Below, one piece after another: positions 44,199-55,260 of a stretch of 64,000 nt of DNA. The stretch is from Raphanus sativus (taxonomy: Eukaryota; Streptophyta; Magnoliopsida; Brassicales; Brassicaceae): the NCBI RefSeq assembly GCF_000801105.2, contig NC_079514.1, positions 25,956,293 to 26,020,292 of the forward strand, written 5' to 3'. The position numbers and the translations under genes were made by a program. Numbering within the stretch: the first letter of the stretch is position 1; each line of letters opens with the position of its first letter. The notes beneath the pieces were generated by a model. The model was not told the origin of the DNA, did no database searches, and saw only the letters and a program-made list of their open reading frames with translations.

Positions 44199-47100
44199 GT
44201 GATGGTTCTTTTGGAGAATGGTGAAGTAGAATCCGAGGAAAACAAGGAGGATCTTGGACCAGTGTATGATGATGATGAGGAAGATCCGCTTGACTTCCCA
44301 GCTCATGGTCCCCTTCTTGTTACTAGAAAGACTTTGGACGATACCTTTGATCCCATCTTCGATGAGGAGGCCGATGGAGTGATCGATGAGTTCTGCTCGA
44401 ACTTCGTGGAGGGTTCTGATCCGATCTATGATGAGGACGACCTTGGTGATCCCAGCCACGGTCCACTACTGGTTACTAGACGTGCCTTGAGTGTCCAACC
44501 AAAGACCAACGACAAAGAACAAAGGGAGAATCTCTTTCACTCTAGATGTCTCATTTCTGATAAAGTTTGTTCTTTGATTATTGATGGAGGTAGTTGCACT
44601 AATGTGGCTAGTGACACCCTTGTAAAGAAACTTGGGCTTGTTACTCGGCCTCTTGCTCGTCCTTTCAGGTTGGAGTGGCTCAATGAGGCCGGAGAGCAAT
44701 ATGTGAAGGAGCAACTCACCGTCCCACTTTCTATTGGACGATATGAGGATGAGGTCGTGTGCAATGTGCTTCCCATGGATGCATGTCATGTTCTTTTGTG
44801 CCGGCCTTGGCAGTTTGATAAGAAGGCTGTGCATGACGGTTTCAAAAACCGGCACTCTTTTGATCATAAGGGAAAGAAGATCACCTTGGTGACTTTGTCG
44901 CCTTCGGAGGTCCATCAAGACCAGGTTCAGCTCAAGAAGGGACGTGATCAAGAGTCCAAGACAGATAAACCCGAGTCTAGTACCAGAAACTCCAACTTCT
45001 TTGTCAAGGAAAGTCAGGTCAGGAAATCTTTTTACTCTCAACAGCCATTTCTTTTACTTGTGTATAAAGAATCTCTTATGGCTAACTCTTATGACCTTGC
45101 ACCGGAGATTCCGAGTGAGTTGCTAGATGTTTTGCAGGACTTTTCTGATGTCTTTCCAGATGAGAATCCAAAGGGATTGCCACCAATACGAGGGATTGAG
45201 CACCAAATAGACTTTGTTCCGGGTGCATCTCTACCGAACCGACCAGCTTACCGTACCAATCCGATCGAGACCAAGGAACTTCAGAAACAAATCGGTGAGC
45301 TTCTTGAGAAAGGCTACATCCGGGAAAGCCTCAGTCCTTGTGCTGTACCAGTTCTTCTAGTGCCCAAGAAAGATGGTTCATGGCGCATGTGTGTTGACTG
45401 CCGTGCCATCAACAACATTACGGTAAAGTATAGGCATCCCATTCCTAGGCTTGATTACATGCTTGATGAGTTGCATGGTTCTTCAGTTTTCTCTAAGATT
45501 GATTTGAAAAGTGGACATCACCAGATTAGGATGAAAGAAGGTGATGAATGGAAAACTGCATTTAAGACTAAGCTAGGATTGTATGAGTGGCTTGTTATGC
45601 CATTTGGTCTCACTAATGCACCTAGCACTTTCATGCGTTTGATGAATCATATTCTGAGAGCATTCTTTGGTCATTTCGTGGTTTTATACTTTGATGACAT
45701 TCTAATTTACAGCAAGAACCTAGATGATCATAAGAAGCATGTGAAATCTGTTCTTGAAGTTATTAGGAAAGAAAAGCTGTTTGCAAATCTTAGTAAATGC
45801 TCTTTTGGAACAGATAACGTGGTGTTCTTAGGTTTTTTGGTAGGTGCTGATGGACTCAGAGTGGACGAGGAGAAGGTCAAAGCCATCCGAGAATGGCCCA
45901 TTCCGACCACAGTGAGCGAGGTAAGGAGCTTCCATGGCCTTGCTGGGTTCTACCGACGGTTTGTCCAGGACTTCAGTACCATCGCAGCCCCACTTACTGA
46001 AGTGATCAAGAAGAATGTTGGTTTCAAGTGGGAACAGGCTCAGGAAGAAGCATTCCAACTCTTAAAAGGGAAGTTAACTCATGCTCCTTTACTTGTACTT
46101 CCTGATTTTTCAAAAACTTTTGAGATCGAGTGTGATGCTTCGGGTGTTGGTATTGGTGCTGTCTTGATGCAGGATAGGAAACCCATTGCTTACTTCAGTG
46201 AGAAGCTTGGCGGAGCCACTCTCAACTACCCCACTTACGACCAGGAGCTGTATGCTTTCGTGAGGGCTCTTCAAACATGGCAGCACTATCTCTGGCCAAA
46301 GGAGTTTGTGATCCATACTGATCACCAGTCGTTGAGACATCTTAAGGGCCAGCAGAAGCTGAACAAAAGGCATGCTCGTTGGGTTGAGTTTATTGAGACC
46401 TTTCCATATGTGATCAAGTACAAGCAAGGTAAGGAAAATGTGGTGGCTGATGCTCTGTCCCGAAGGTATACTCTTCTCTCAGCTCTAGAGACTAAGTTGC
46501 TTGGTTTTGAGTTTATCAAAGATTTGTATGCAACTGATTCGGATTTTAAAGAGATTTTCAGGAAGTGTTCCAAAACAGCCTATGGCAAGTATTATCAAGT
46601 TTCTGATTTCTTATTCTTTGATAACCGCTTGTGTGTTCCCCAATGTTCTTTGAGGGAGTTGTTTGTCAGGGAATCACATGGAGGAGGTCTTATGGGACAT
46701 TTCGGAATCAAGAAGACATACAAGGTGGTGTATGAGCACTTCTATTGGCCGAGTCTGATGAAGGACGTAGAGAGGATATGCAACCGATGTGTCGATTGCA
46801 AGAAGGCCAAGTCCAAAGTGCAAAACCAAGGTTTGTATTCGGCCCTACCCATTCCATCTCATCCTTGGGTTGATATTTCTATGGATTTTGTGCTTGGTTT
46901 TCCTAGGAGTAAGTCTGGCCGAGACTCCATCTTTGTGGTTGTTGATAGATTCTCTAAGATGGCTCATTTCATACCTTGTCATAAGACTGATGATGCCGTG
47001 CATGTTGCTGAGTTCTTCTTTAGAGAAATTGTTAGGTTGCACGGAATGCCTAGAACCATCGTTTCTGATAGAGATGCTAAGTTCCTTAGTTATTTTTGGA

Positions 47101-47408
47101 AAACTTTGTGGTCTAAACTTGGAACTAGGTTGATGTTTTCCACCACTTGTCATCCTCAAACTGATGGTCAAACTGAGGTTGTGAACCGAACCTTATCAAC
47201 TTTGCTTAGGTCGTTGATTAAAAAGAATCTTAGACTTTGGGAAGAATGTTTGCCTCATGTTGAATTTGCATACAATCATTCCGTGCATTCTGCTACTAAG
47301 TTCTCTCCATTTGAGATTGTTTATGGTTTCAACCCTATGTCTCCACTTGATCTTTTGCCTTTGCATTTGAGTGAAAGAGTTAGTGCAGATGGAAAAAAAG
47401 AAGACTGA
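44199..47408 (+). pseudogene. pol: H pol: protease, reverse transcriptase, RNase H, integrase
   Basis: A 1,069-codon open frame continuing from the zinc knuckle. Acidic linker; protease around residue 129 ([14 protein letters not shown], with DGG in place of the common DSG/DTG, as in many chromoviruses); reverse transcriptase with [34 protein letters not shown] and [10 protein letters not shown] at about residue 497; RNase H ([37 protein letters not shown]); integrase with the HHCC zinc site ([26 protein letters not shown]) and catalytic D, D, E in [23 protein letters not shown] and [15 protein letters not shown]. All catalytic residues look intact. An A7 run at about 47,391 causes a one-base shift and a stop at 47,408. 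Confidence 0.94.
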
Positions 47409-48315
47409 GACCATCCGGAAGTTGCACGAGGAGGTTCGAGGCAACATTGAGGCCAAGACAAAGATCTATGAGAGAAAGGCAAACCGGAAGAGGACCAAGG
47501 TCGTTTTTGAGGAAGGGGACCTTGTTTGGGTTCACTTGAGGAAGGAACGGTTCCCGGATGAAAGGAAGTCCAAACTCATGCCCCGGATCGATGGACCATT
47601 TCCTATACTTAGGAAGATCAGTGACAATGCGTATCAACTTGATCTGCAAGGTAAGTATGATATTTCTTCAAGTTTTAATGTTTCTGATCTTTCTCCTTTT
47701 CTTGCAGATGATCCAGATTTGTGGACAAATCCTTTTAAAGAGGAAGGGAATGATGCGACCCAGGACCCGGACCAGGACCAGCTCGACGATCAGGACGCTC
47801 AGATCAGACCAACCGAGGTTCATCCATCCGTCCAGGCCAAGCAGTCCAACCGAGCAGTATACCGGATCAACCCGCGTTCGTCCGGAATGGAGCTAAGGCT
47901 AGATCCACGACCTGATGACCGATCTGACCGAACCACATATGATCTTTCCCGTCCAACTCGTCAAGACAAAGCCAACAGACAAGCCAGACTTCACTTGGAT
48001 CAGGCGGAGTCAGATCACGACCGCAACTTTTCACTTCTCACCCGTTTGGTCAGTACCGCACATCCCGATGATCGGACCAACGTTCTTACTTCTTCTTTTG
48101 ATGCCATCCTGGACTTCTCTTCGACCAAATTCTCTAAGGCAAGGATTCTTAGACTTTCTGAAGATTTGGGTCGAGTAAATTCTTCATACGTTCAAGACAG
48201 TTCGATGATCACCCCCGCGGCCGCACCTCCGTACGTCCATCTCCTTACCGCGACGAACCAGATCATCACGGACGAACTTGGACATCTTTCTGAATCTGGA
48301 TCAGTCAACCTTTGA
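47371..48315 (+). pseudogene. H integrase C-terminus and CRM-type tail, extending into the 3' LTR
   Basis: Continues the polyprotein in the shifted frame: [57 protein letters not shown] (GPY/F-type module), ISSSFNVSDLSPFLADDPDLW. The LTR starts at 47,751 inside ...KEEGNDATQ, and another ~188 codons, rich in D, Q and R, are encoded within the LTR to the stop at 48,315. I see no classical chromodomain; a divergent CR-type motif as in CRM is possible but cannot be confirmed by eye. Confidence 0.8.
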
Positions 48316-48725
48316 GTCCACACTTTGACTGGTCTTCCCTTGTTTTCCACACTTTGACTAGTCTTAGACAAATTTATATTTTCTATGTGTGTTTTTCAGC
48401 ATTTTTCTTTATTTTTCTTTGACTCAAAACACTATATAATGTACCCCCTTTCATGGCAATGAGATGACGAAATTTTCTCCTTATTTTGAGTCTTCTCTCT
48501 TTGTTCTTAGCATAGAACTTTCCTGTTTCTTGGTGAAGTTATCACTTAGCAAACAAATGTTCATTTGTTGGACCGGTGCGTCACATCCGGCAACAAACGA
48601 ATCTGGTAGTATCAAGGGGTCTTTCCGCAACCTTTTGTGTCACCCATTATTCCATAGTTCTCTTTTCAGAGTTCATATCCTTCACAGACCGATTGAGTGA
48701 TCCTGTCCAATCTCAGGACGTATCA
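47751..48725 (+). repeat. 3' LTR of H (975 bp)
   Basis: Starts TGATGCGACC and ends GGACGTATCA; closely matches the 5' LTR. TATATAA at about 48,433. The first 565 bases are coding for the polyprotein tail. Confidence 0.93.
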
Positions 48726-49278
48726 AGTTTGCCCCTTATTCCTTGATTTGCTCGTGAAAATCAAGGGATAACATGTGCTTCTTGAGCCTTGGTAGTTTTC
48801 TCTTGGGTACCTTATCTTCTTGAAGTGGGTCAGACCGGGACCCTAATTGATGAAATGAAACACTGATTTTACAAGGCTCTGGAAGTTGTATCTCCTTAGA
48901 ATATTTAGATCTTGACTTGTGTTCAAACGAAGAGAGGAGATGGAGTGTTCCTTTTCTTTAAAATCAAGGGGTACGAGCCTTGCTTTTCTGAACTTGATCG
49001 GATGAAGTGGGCTTCGCGAATAGGCCCAAAGACGGTTGAGTTTCTCTGTTTGGCGCCCGTTTGACCGCGTGGCGATTTTCACGAGGCGCTTGTTCCCCAC
49101 CCTAGGGTTTTCTCCTCCTTTCTCTCATTTGATCGAGACCAAAGTCTCTTTCTTCTCATTTCTTCTCTATTCTCTTCAAGATTCTCTCTCTCGGCGGCTC
49201 CCTCTCTCGAAGATTTCCTCTTGTTCAGGTAACCGTCTTCTTCCCTCATCTCTTTTCTTCTCTTATACTAGATCGATA
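48726..49278 (+). promoter_or_regulatory. Element I polypurine tract and leader of its antisense gene
   Basis: 48,731-48,745 read on the minus strand is GGAATAAGGGGC, a polypurine-type tract that originally touched the I 3' LTR before H inserted. From about 49,090 the plus strand becomes strongly C/T-rich (TTCTCCTCCTTTCTCTC and similar) up to the ATG at 49,279, the look of a plant 5' untranslated leader. GTAACCG at about 49,230 after TTGTTCAG could be a leader intron donor. Promoter position cannot be fixed. Confidence 0.5.
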
Positions 49279-51192
49279 ATGTCCGACGGTTCCCCTAGCA
49301 AATCCCTAGAATCCCCCATAGATAGTAGAGTTAGATCTGAAACCCTAGGCTCGGTGAACTCTTCTTCTCAGTCCCCCGAACCCATAGCCGACGCGGAGGG
49401 TCCTTGTCTTGACGTCACGGAGTATGTTCCTTTCGGCGATGACACCGAAGAGTCTTTGTTGGTGGGTCCGGTTTCCAGAATCGGATGGAGAGACGTCGAA
49501 GAGTGGAGGAGGAAGTACGATCTTCCCCAGGATCTGGAGATCCGAGTTCCGGGTCCTACTGATAGGATATCGGATTTTGAAGTTGATGAGATCCCGATCT
49601 ACGAGGCATACTTCGAGGCGGGCTTTCGGGATCGCATCCCTTCTCTGATTGCCAAACTCTCAGAACATTTGGACATCTCCCCGGGTCAGCTGACTCCTCC
49701 AGCCTGGAGAACTTTGATTGCGATCCAGAACCTCGGTGACTTGGAGCACTTGGTGATAGGAGTAAAAGAGGTGCTCCATTCGTATTACGTTGCTAATTTA
49801 CCTGGATCAAGGGGGAAGTATTACCTCCACCCTCGTAGTAGCCCAGCTTTAGTTCGGGAGATCGAGAAAGGTGCAAGGAAGCGTCATCCGGTCTTTAGCA
49901 GTAGATGGGCAGAGAGATTTGCCTTCGTAACCCTCCCTGAGTTTTTTCCTATTTGGCATGTAGTGGGTAGGTCATTATTCTTCTCAAATGGCCTTCGATC
50001 ACGATACTAATTCGTTCTTGTTGTTTCTTTGTTTTTTTATCGCAGAGGTGTCTCGCAAGCCCGTGCCTGAAAGGAAAGAAGTTGCTGATCAGGTCCTCGA
50101 TCTTCCTCCATCGCGTCGTCAAACCACCTTTCTCACCAGTAAAGAAGTCTTAAGGCAGTGCAGCATTTGGTGTAAGATTTCATGGCATGCCTTTTCTTGC
50201 GAACCGGCTTATTGACTACTTTGATTCTTTGCAGGTAATATGTCGGGATCTACAGGAGAAAAAGCTATGGAGGCGTTCATGCAGGCCGCGGGGAAACTCT
50301 CAGCCAAGAAGCCTGCTGCTAAGGCCACTACCTCTGGTGATGATGATGTCTAAATCATCAAGAGTACCAAGCGCAAGGGACCTACTAGCTCAGCCCCTTC
50401 TGCCTCAAGGAGAAGAACTCGGGCCTCGGGATTGACCACGAAGTCCTCGACTTCAGAGCCTTCCCCTAATCCTGGCGCGGACCTAGTCAAGGTTGTAGCT
50501 GATCTCTCTTCCACCACGTTTCCTGGGAGCGCCTGCTTTCTTCCTTCTGGAGATCTCCCGAAGGCCTTTGAAGGTGTTCAGATTGATCTTCTCCAGGTAT
50601 GACTTCGCGCCTTTCCTTTTTCTCCTTCGTTTCATGGAGTAGTGATCATCGTGGTTTGTTTTGTAAGGTTATGTCTCAGATTCACCATCTCGAGGACATG
50701 GTGAAGGAGCAGTCATACAAGAAGGAGCTGGAGAGCATGAATGCTCAGCTTAAGGAGGAGAAGAACAAGGTCCTAGCTCAAGGAAAGGAGATCAAATCCC
50801 TTCAGCTCAAGCTGAAGAACTCGAAGGAGGCTGAGGCTGCTACTGCTGCAGAGAACACCGTTTTGACGCGTCAGTTGGAGGAGACCCAGGAGGAGCTCCG
50901 TGGGCTGAAGCTGGAGAAGGAGTCCTTTGAGGACGAAAGGATGATGGCGGTGAGTGGAGCCAAGGTGACTGCTCGTTGGGAGCTGATGAGGGAATGGCTT
51001 TAGGAACCGACCGACAAATGGGAGTTGGCTGTGGAGTTCCAGCGATACAAGCTGGTGAGAGAGGCTGAGGCTAAGCTGCAGGGACTGCCTCCTCCTTCGT
51101 TTGATGACGAGCCACCTCTTCCCGGAGCCGATGCTGCCAAGGAGACTTCTCCCACTCCGTCTGAGGGCGCGGGTGCTTCTCCATCTGCCTGA
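49279..51192 (+). pseudogene. Antisense gene of Tat element I (Transposase_28-like), four exons, two in-frame stops
   Basis: Tat-lineage elements often carry a gene on the opposite strand between pol and the 3' LTR; this lies in that place relative to the minus-strand LTR and polypurine tract. Proposed exons 49,279-49,966, 50,046-50,171, 50,233-50,596 and 50,668-51,192, each intron with GT..AG and phases that keep the frame. Exon 1 has IPIYEAYFEAGFRDRIPSL, SPGQLTPPAWRTLIAI and the region to RWAERFAFVTLPEF, resembling the plant 'putative gypsy type transposon' domain. Exon 3 is Ser/Lys-rich; exon 4 is long coiled coil (IHHLEDMVKEQSYKKELES and on). Stops at 50,350 (TAA) and 51,001 (TAG) disable it. 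The role of these proteins is not known. Confidence 0.72.
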
Positions 51193-51360
51193 TCTCCCTA
51201 TCTCTTGAACTCTTGATCTTTTAAGCCCTTCGGGCTTTTTTTGTTGTTTTTACCCTTCGGGATTTGGTCTTAACTTTAATCTATTTATGCTTCTACTTTT
51301 ATCTTTGAGTAGCATAGAGTCGTCTTCCGAAAGGAATTGTTTTGTTTATGTTTTGACGAC
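51193..51360. other. Junction between element I and element J
   Basis: Contains inverted repeat AAGCCCTTCGGGCTT (about 51,221-51,235), T-runs and no gene. At about 51,360 sequence turns into J gag with no LTR, target duplication or integrase end of I, so both elements are truncated here. Confidence 0.5.
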
Positions 51361-52445
51361 AGGGAATCCCTTTCAATGGACTTCCTGCTGAGATACCGAT
51401 GGACCACATCGAGCACTTTGAGAAGATGTGTGGTTTCACTAAAGCGAATGGAGTACCACCCGATTACATCAAGTGTACTCTGTTCCCTTTCTCTCTTGAT
51501 GGGAAAGCTGCTCGCTGGCTAGATTCCCTACCCACGGGATCACTCACCAATTGGGAACAAGTCCGAGATGCCTTCTTGAGCCACTTCTACACGAAATCAA
51601 AGACGGCAGCTCTGAGACAGAAGATCGCGACCTTCAAACAGTTGGTAGACGAGCCGTTCTGCGACGCATGGGAGCGATTCAACGTCTACCGCAGAGAGTG
51701 CCCACATCATGGTTTTGAAGAAGACTATCTACTGGGAGTGTTCTACGATGGAGTAGGCTGGGTGTACATGAACGCTTTGAACTCAGCCAGTAAGGGAGAT
51801 TTCATGACCCAGTCCACTCAAGGTGCCTTCGAGTTGATTGAAAACATGGCCTCAAGCTCAGCTGATAATAACCGCGAGACTGATCGCACTCAGAAGGTGA
51901 AGAGCGTTGATAACAGCAAGATTGATGAGCTCTCTGCCAAGGTCGATCAGCTGATTAAGAGCAACCAGAACCAGGTCTTCATCATGGAAGAATCCCCTCA
52001 GGATAAAGCTACCGCGGAAGGCAAATCAGAGGCAGATCAGTCAGCTGAGGATCAGCATGAAGTAAGCTATGTGAATGGGCAAGGATGGCAGTTCAAGAAC
52101 TATCACCTGAACCCTAACGTGAGGAACAATCCCCACCTGTTCAATGCCCCTAAACCAGACGATAAAGCTCAAGGCAATCAGGGTCAGAACAGTGGATACC
52201 AAAGGCCTTATGGCAATCAGGGGAGAACCTTTGTCCTCAACCCAGCTCAGAACGCCCAGTTCCACAGCCAGAAACAGCCGGTTAATCAGCAGGCTGCACA
52301 ACCGGCTCAGACTGCTCCGCATGATGACATGAAGAGCCTCGCAAACATGATGAGTCAACTGCTCCAAGGTCAGCAGATCCAGGGAAAAGCACTGAACCAG
52401 GTAACCAATGACATCAACACCAGGATGAATCATATGTTTCAATGA
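51361..52445 (+). pseudogene. gag: Element J gag (Athila-like, N-terminally truncated)
   Basis: Begins inside the gag domain (PFNGLPAEIPMDHIEHFEKMCGFTKANGVP; the methionine at 51,399 is internal). Continues KAARWLDSLPTGSLTNWEQVRDAFLSHFY, FCDAWERFNVYRRECPHHGF, LNSASKGDFMTQS, then a Gln/Asn-rich stretch (QGNQGQNSGYQRPYGNQG, QPVNQQAAQPAQ) and a helical end. A one-base insertion near 52,441 gives a stop, and the true frame also has TAA at about 52,462. The missing N-terminus, leader and 5' LTR were lost at the junction with I. Confidence 0.88.
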
Positions 52446-55260
52446 CCTGAGTGCCAAGTAAGACAATGTCTCAAGCCATATGAGACAGATGGATATTCAG
52501 ATTGCTCAGACTGCTGAGAGTGTGAAGAGACAGCAAGGAACTCTCCCTGGAAAAACAGACAAGAACCCCAAGGAGTGCAATGCAGTAGGTCTAAGGAGTG
52601 GAAAGAAACTGCCTGATCTAGATCCCAGGAGATTCACATCGGCTGAAAATGGGAAGCAGAAGGAGTCGGATCAGCCACCTAAAGCTGTACCCACAGATGA
52701 GGAAGAGGTAGAACAACCTATTGAGACTGTTCCGACTAAAGCAGAGCGACCCGCTGGGGTTGTTCCACCGACTGCAGCACCTTCTTCTGCTCGTCAGTAT
52801 GTACCAAAAGTACCCTACCCTGTTCCAGCTAAGGCTACACGCAAGGATAAGGAAGAGATGAAGTGCAGGAAGATGCTGGAAGACCTAACTGTCAAGCTCC
52901 CTCTAATGAGTGCGATCCAGATGATACCATCCATGCGTAGCTTTGTGAAGAGACTGATCTCTGGGAAGATATCTGATGACAACGAGTTCATGATTGTCTC
53001 TAAGGAGTGCAGTGCGGTGCTCCAGAACAGAAGGATCAAGAAGCTGGGTGATCCCGGAAAATTTGTCTTCTCGGTTCAGATTGGGAGAACAGTCTTCTCA
53101 TGCTCACTGGTCGATCTATGGTCAAGCATAAACCTCATGCCATATATTGTGGCTAAGCGCCTTGGATACACGGACATCAAGCCTACCAGGATGTCCCTAG
53201 TGTTTGCTGATCGATCTGTGAGGTCTCCAGTTGGAATCCTCGAAGATCTTCAAGTTCTGGTTGGGAACACACTTGTTCCTGCCGATTTCGTTGTTCTGGA
53301 AGTCGAGGAAGATTCAAATGATCCCCTGATCCTAGGCATACCATTCCTCTGCACTGTTGGAGCTATCATTGATGTCCGACAAGGGAAGATTGATCTCCAC
53401 CTTGGAGATATTGTGATGAAGTTTGAGATGGATCAGATGCTCAAGAAGCCGATGCTGGATGGACAAACTTTCACTATCCAAGAAGATGGTGATCCGCTAG
53501 AACCGCATGAGGGAATGATCGAGGAAATTCTCACCGAGGATCCACTTGAACTCGCCTTAGTCAGAGCTGAAGCCGAGCAGAGCTTAGAGAGTGTTGATGC
53601 TGATGCCTATGCAATGTTCCTGGATACAGCCAGGAGTATTGAAAGGATGGTGGCAAATCTAAGTCTGGGGGAGAACAGCGAGTCCAACAAATCGGCTGGA
53701 ACAACCGCGCCTCAGAACCCGTCTGTTCCGGCAGCTCAGACCGATGACTCATGGAGCGAGCTGAAAGCTCCAAAGGTAGAGCTCAAATCCCTTCCCAAGG
53801 GACTCAGGTATGCATTTCTTGGACAAAATTCTACATATCCTGTCATTGTGAATGCTGACCTGAACAATGCCGAGACTGCTCTGCTTTTGTGTGAACTGAG
53901 AAAATATCGTAAGGCATTAGGTTATTCTCTAGCTGACATACCTGGCATTTCACCTGATCTGTGCATGCATAGAATACACCTGGAAGATGAACCGATGACT
54001 TCAGTAGAACATCAGAGGAGGTTAAACCCAAATCTAAAAGATGTTGTAAAGAAAGAGATAATGAAACTTCTAGAAGCAGGTGTGATCTATGCGATCTCTG
54101 ATAGTAAGTGGGTTAGTCCTGTGCATGTAGTACCTAAGAAATGTGGGATCACTGTGGTAACCAATGAAAAGAATGAATTGATCCCTACTAGAATAGTCAC
54201 TGGTCATCGCATGTGCATTGATTTTCGTAAGCTTAATGCTGCGACTCGTAAGGATCACTTCCCACTTTCTTTTATTGATCAAATGATTGAGAGATTGGCT
54301 AACCACCCTTACTATTGCTTTTTAGATGGTTATTCAGGTTTCTTTCAGATTCCCATCCACCCAGACGATCAGGAGAAGACGACGTTCACATGCCCTTATG
54401 GAACATATGCATACAGGAGGATGCCCTTCGGCTTGTGCAATGCTCCAGCGACCTTCCAACGCTGCATGATGTCGATTTTTACTGATCTGATCGAAGACAT
54501 AATGGAGGTTTTCATGGACGATTCCAGCGTCTATGGAAGCTCCTTTCATGTTTGTTTGTCAAATTTCTGCAGGGTGCTGAAGCGATGCGAGGAGAAGCAT
54601 CTGGTGCTGAACTGGGAGAAATGCCACTTCATGGTCAGAGATGGGATTGTTCTGGGACACAAGATATTAGAGAAAGGCATTGAGGTGGACAAGGCAAAGA
54701 TCGAGGTCATGATGAGTCTGCAACCACCAACTTCAGTGAAGGGAATCAGGAGTTTCTTGGGACACGCTGGTTTCTATAGGAGGTTCATCCAGGACTTCTC
54801 TAAGATCGCGAGACCACTCACTCGGTTGCTCTGCAAAGAAGCTCAGTTTGCCTTTGACAGCGACTGCTTAGCCGCATTCCACACGATCAAGGAGGCTCTA
54901 GTGAGTGCACCAGTGGTCCAACCTCCAGACTGGGATCTCCCTTTTGAGATCATGACAGATCCAAGTGATTTTGCAGTGGGAGCAGTCCTTGGACAGCGTA
55001 AAGACAAGAAGCTTCACGTGATATACTATGCAAGCAGAACCTTAGATGAAGCTCAGTGCCGATATGCAACCACAGAAAAGGAGCTCCTTGCCATCGTGTT
55101 CGCTTTTGAGAAGTTCAGATCCTATCTGGTTGGATCAAAGGTGATTGTGCACACAGACCACGCGGCTCTCAAGTACCTACTCACGAAGAAGGATGCTAAA
55201 CCGCGGCTCTTAAGATGGATTCTCTTGCTCCAAGAGTTTGATCTGGAGATAAGAGACAAG
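52446..55260 (+). pseudogene. pol: Element J pol: protease, reverse transcriptase, RNase H, split by element K
   Basis: Open from 52,480: QIAQTAESVKRQQGTLPGKTDKNPKE, LRSGKK, then protease with CSLVDLWSSINLMPY, where related elements have DLGSS, so the conserved glycine is replaced by tryptophan. Reverse transcriptase: SKWVSPVHVVPKK, FLDGYSGFFQIPIHP, VFMDDSSVYGSS (about residue 678). RNase H begins IMTDPSDFAVGAVLGQ (CDASD in A) and continues TTEKELLAIVFAFEKF, HTDHAALKYL to EIRDK at 55,260. The in-frame TGA that follows is the K LTR start. The native frame resumes at 62,630. Confidence 0.92.
55256..55260 (+). repeat. Target site duplication of K (left, ACAAG)
   Basis: ACAAG here and at 62,625-62,629 flank the K LTRs. 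Confidence 0.93.

Larger units (their letters stand above)
41696..48725 (+). mobile_element. Element H: complete CRM-like chromovirus (7,030 bp)
   Basis: LTRs 41,696-42,668 and 47,751-48,725, same orientation, five-base duplication AGTTT on both sides (41,691-41,695 and 48,726-48,730). Primer site for initiator tRNA-Met, gag with zinc knuckle, protease, reverse transcriptase, RNase H, integrase, and coding sequence that runs on into the 3' LTR. LTRs beginning TGATG, a Met primer and a polyprotein end inside the LTR are features of the CRM clade of Ty3 chromoviruses, many of which target centromeres. Two frameshifts interrupt the single polyprotein frame. The LTRs differ by few substitutions, so insertion is probably recent. 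Confidence 0.88.

Noticed and set aside
44055..45041. Minus-strand frames of 134 and 191 codons across H protease
   Set aside because: Opposite to a well-supported pol frame; no motifs.
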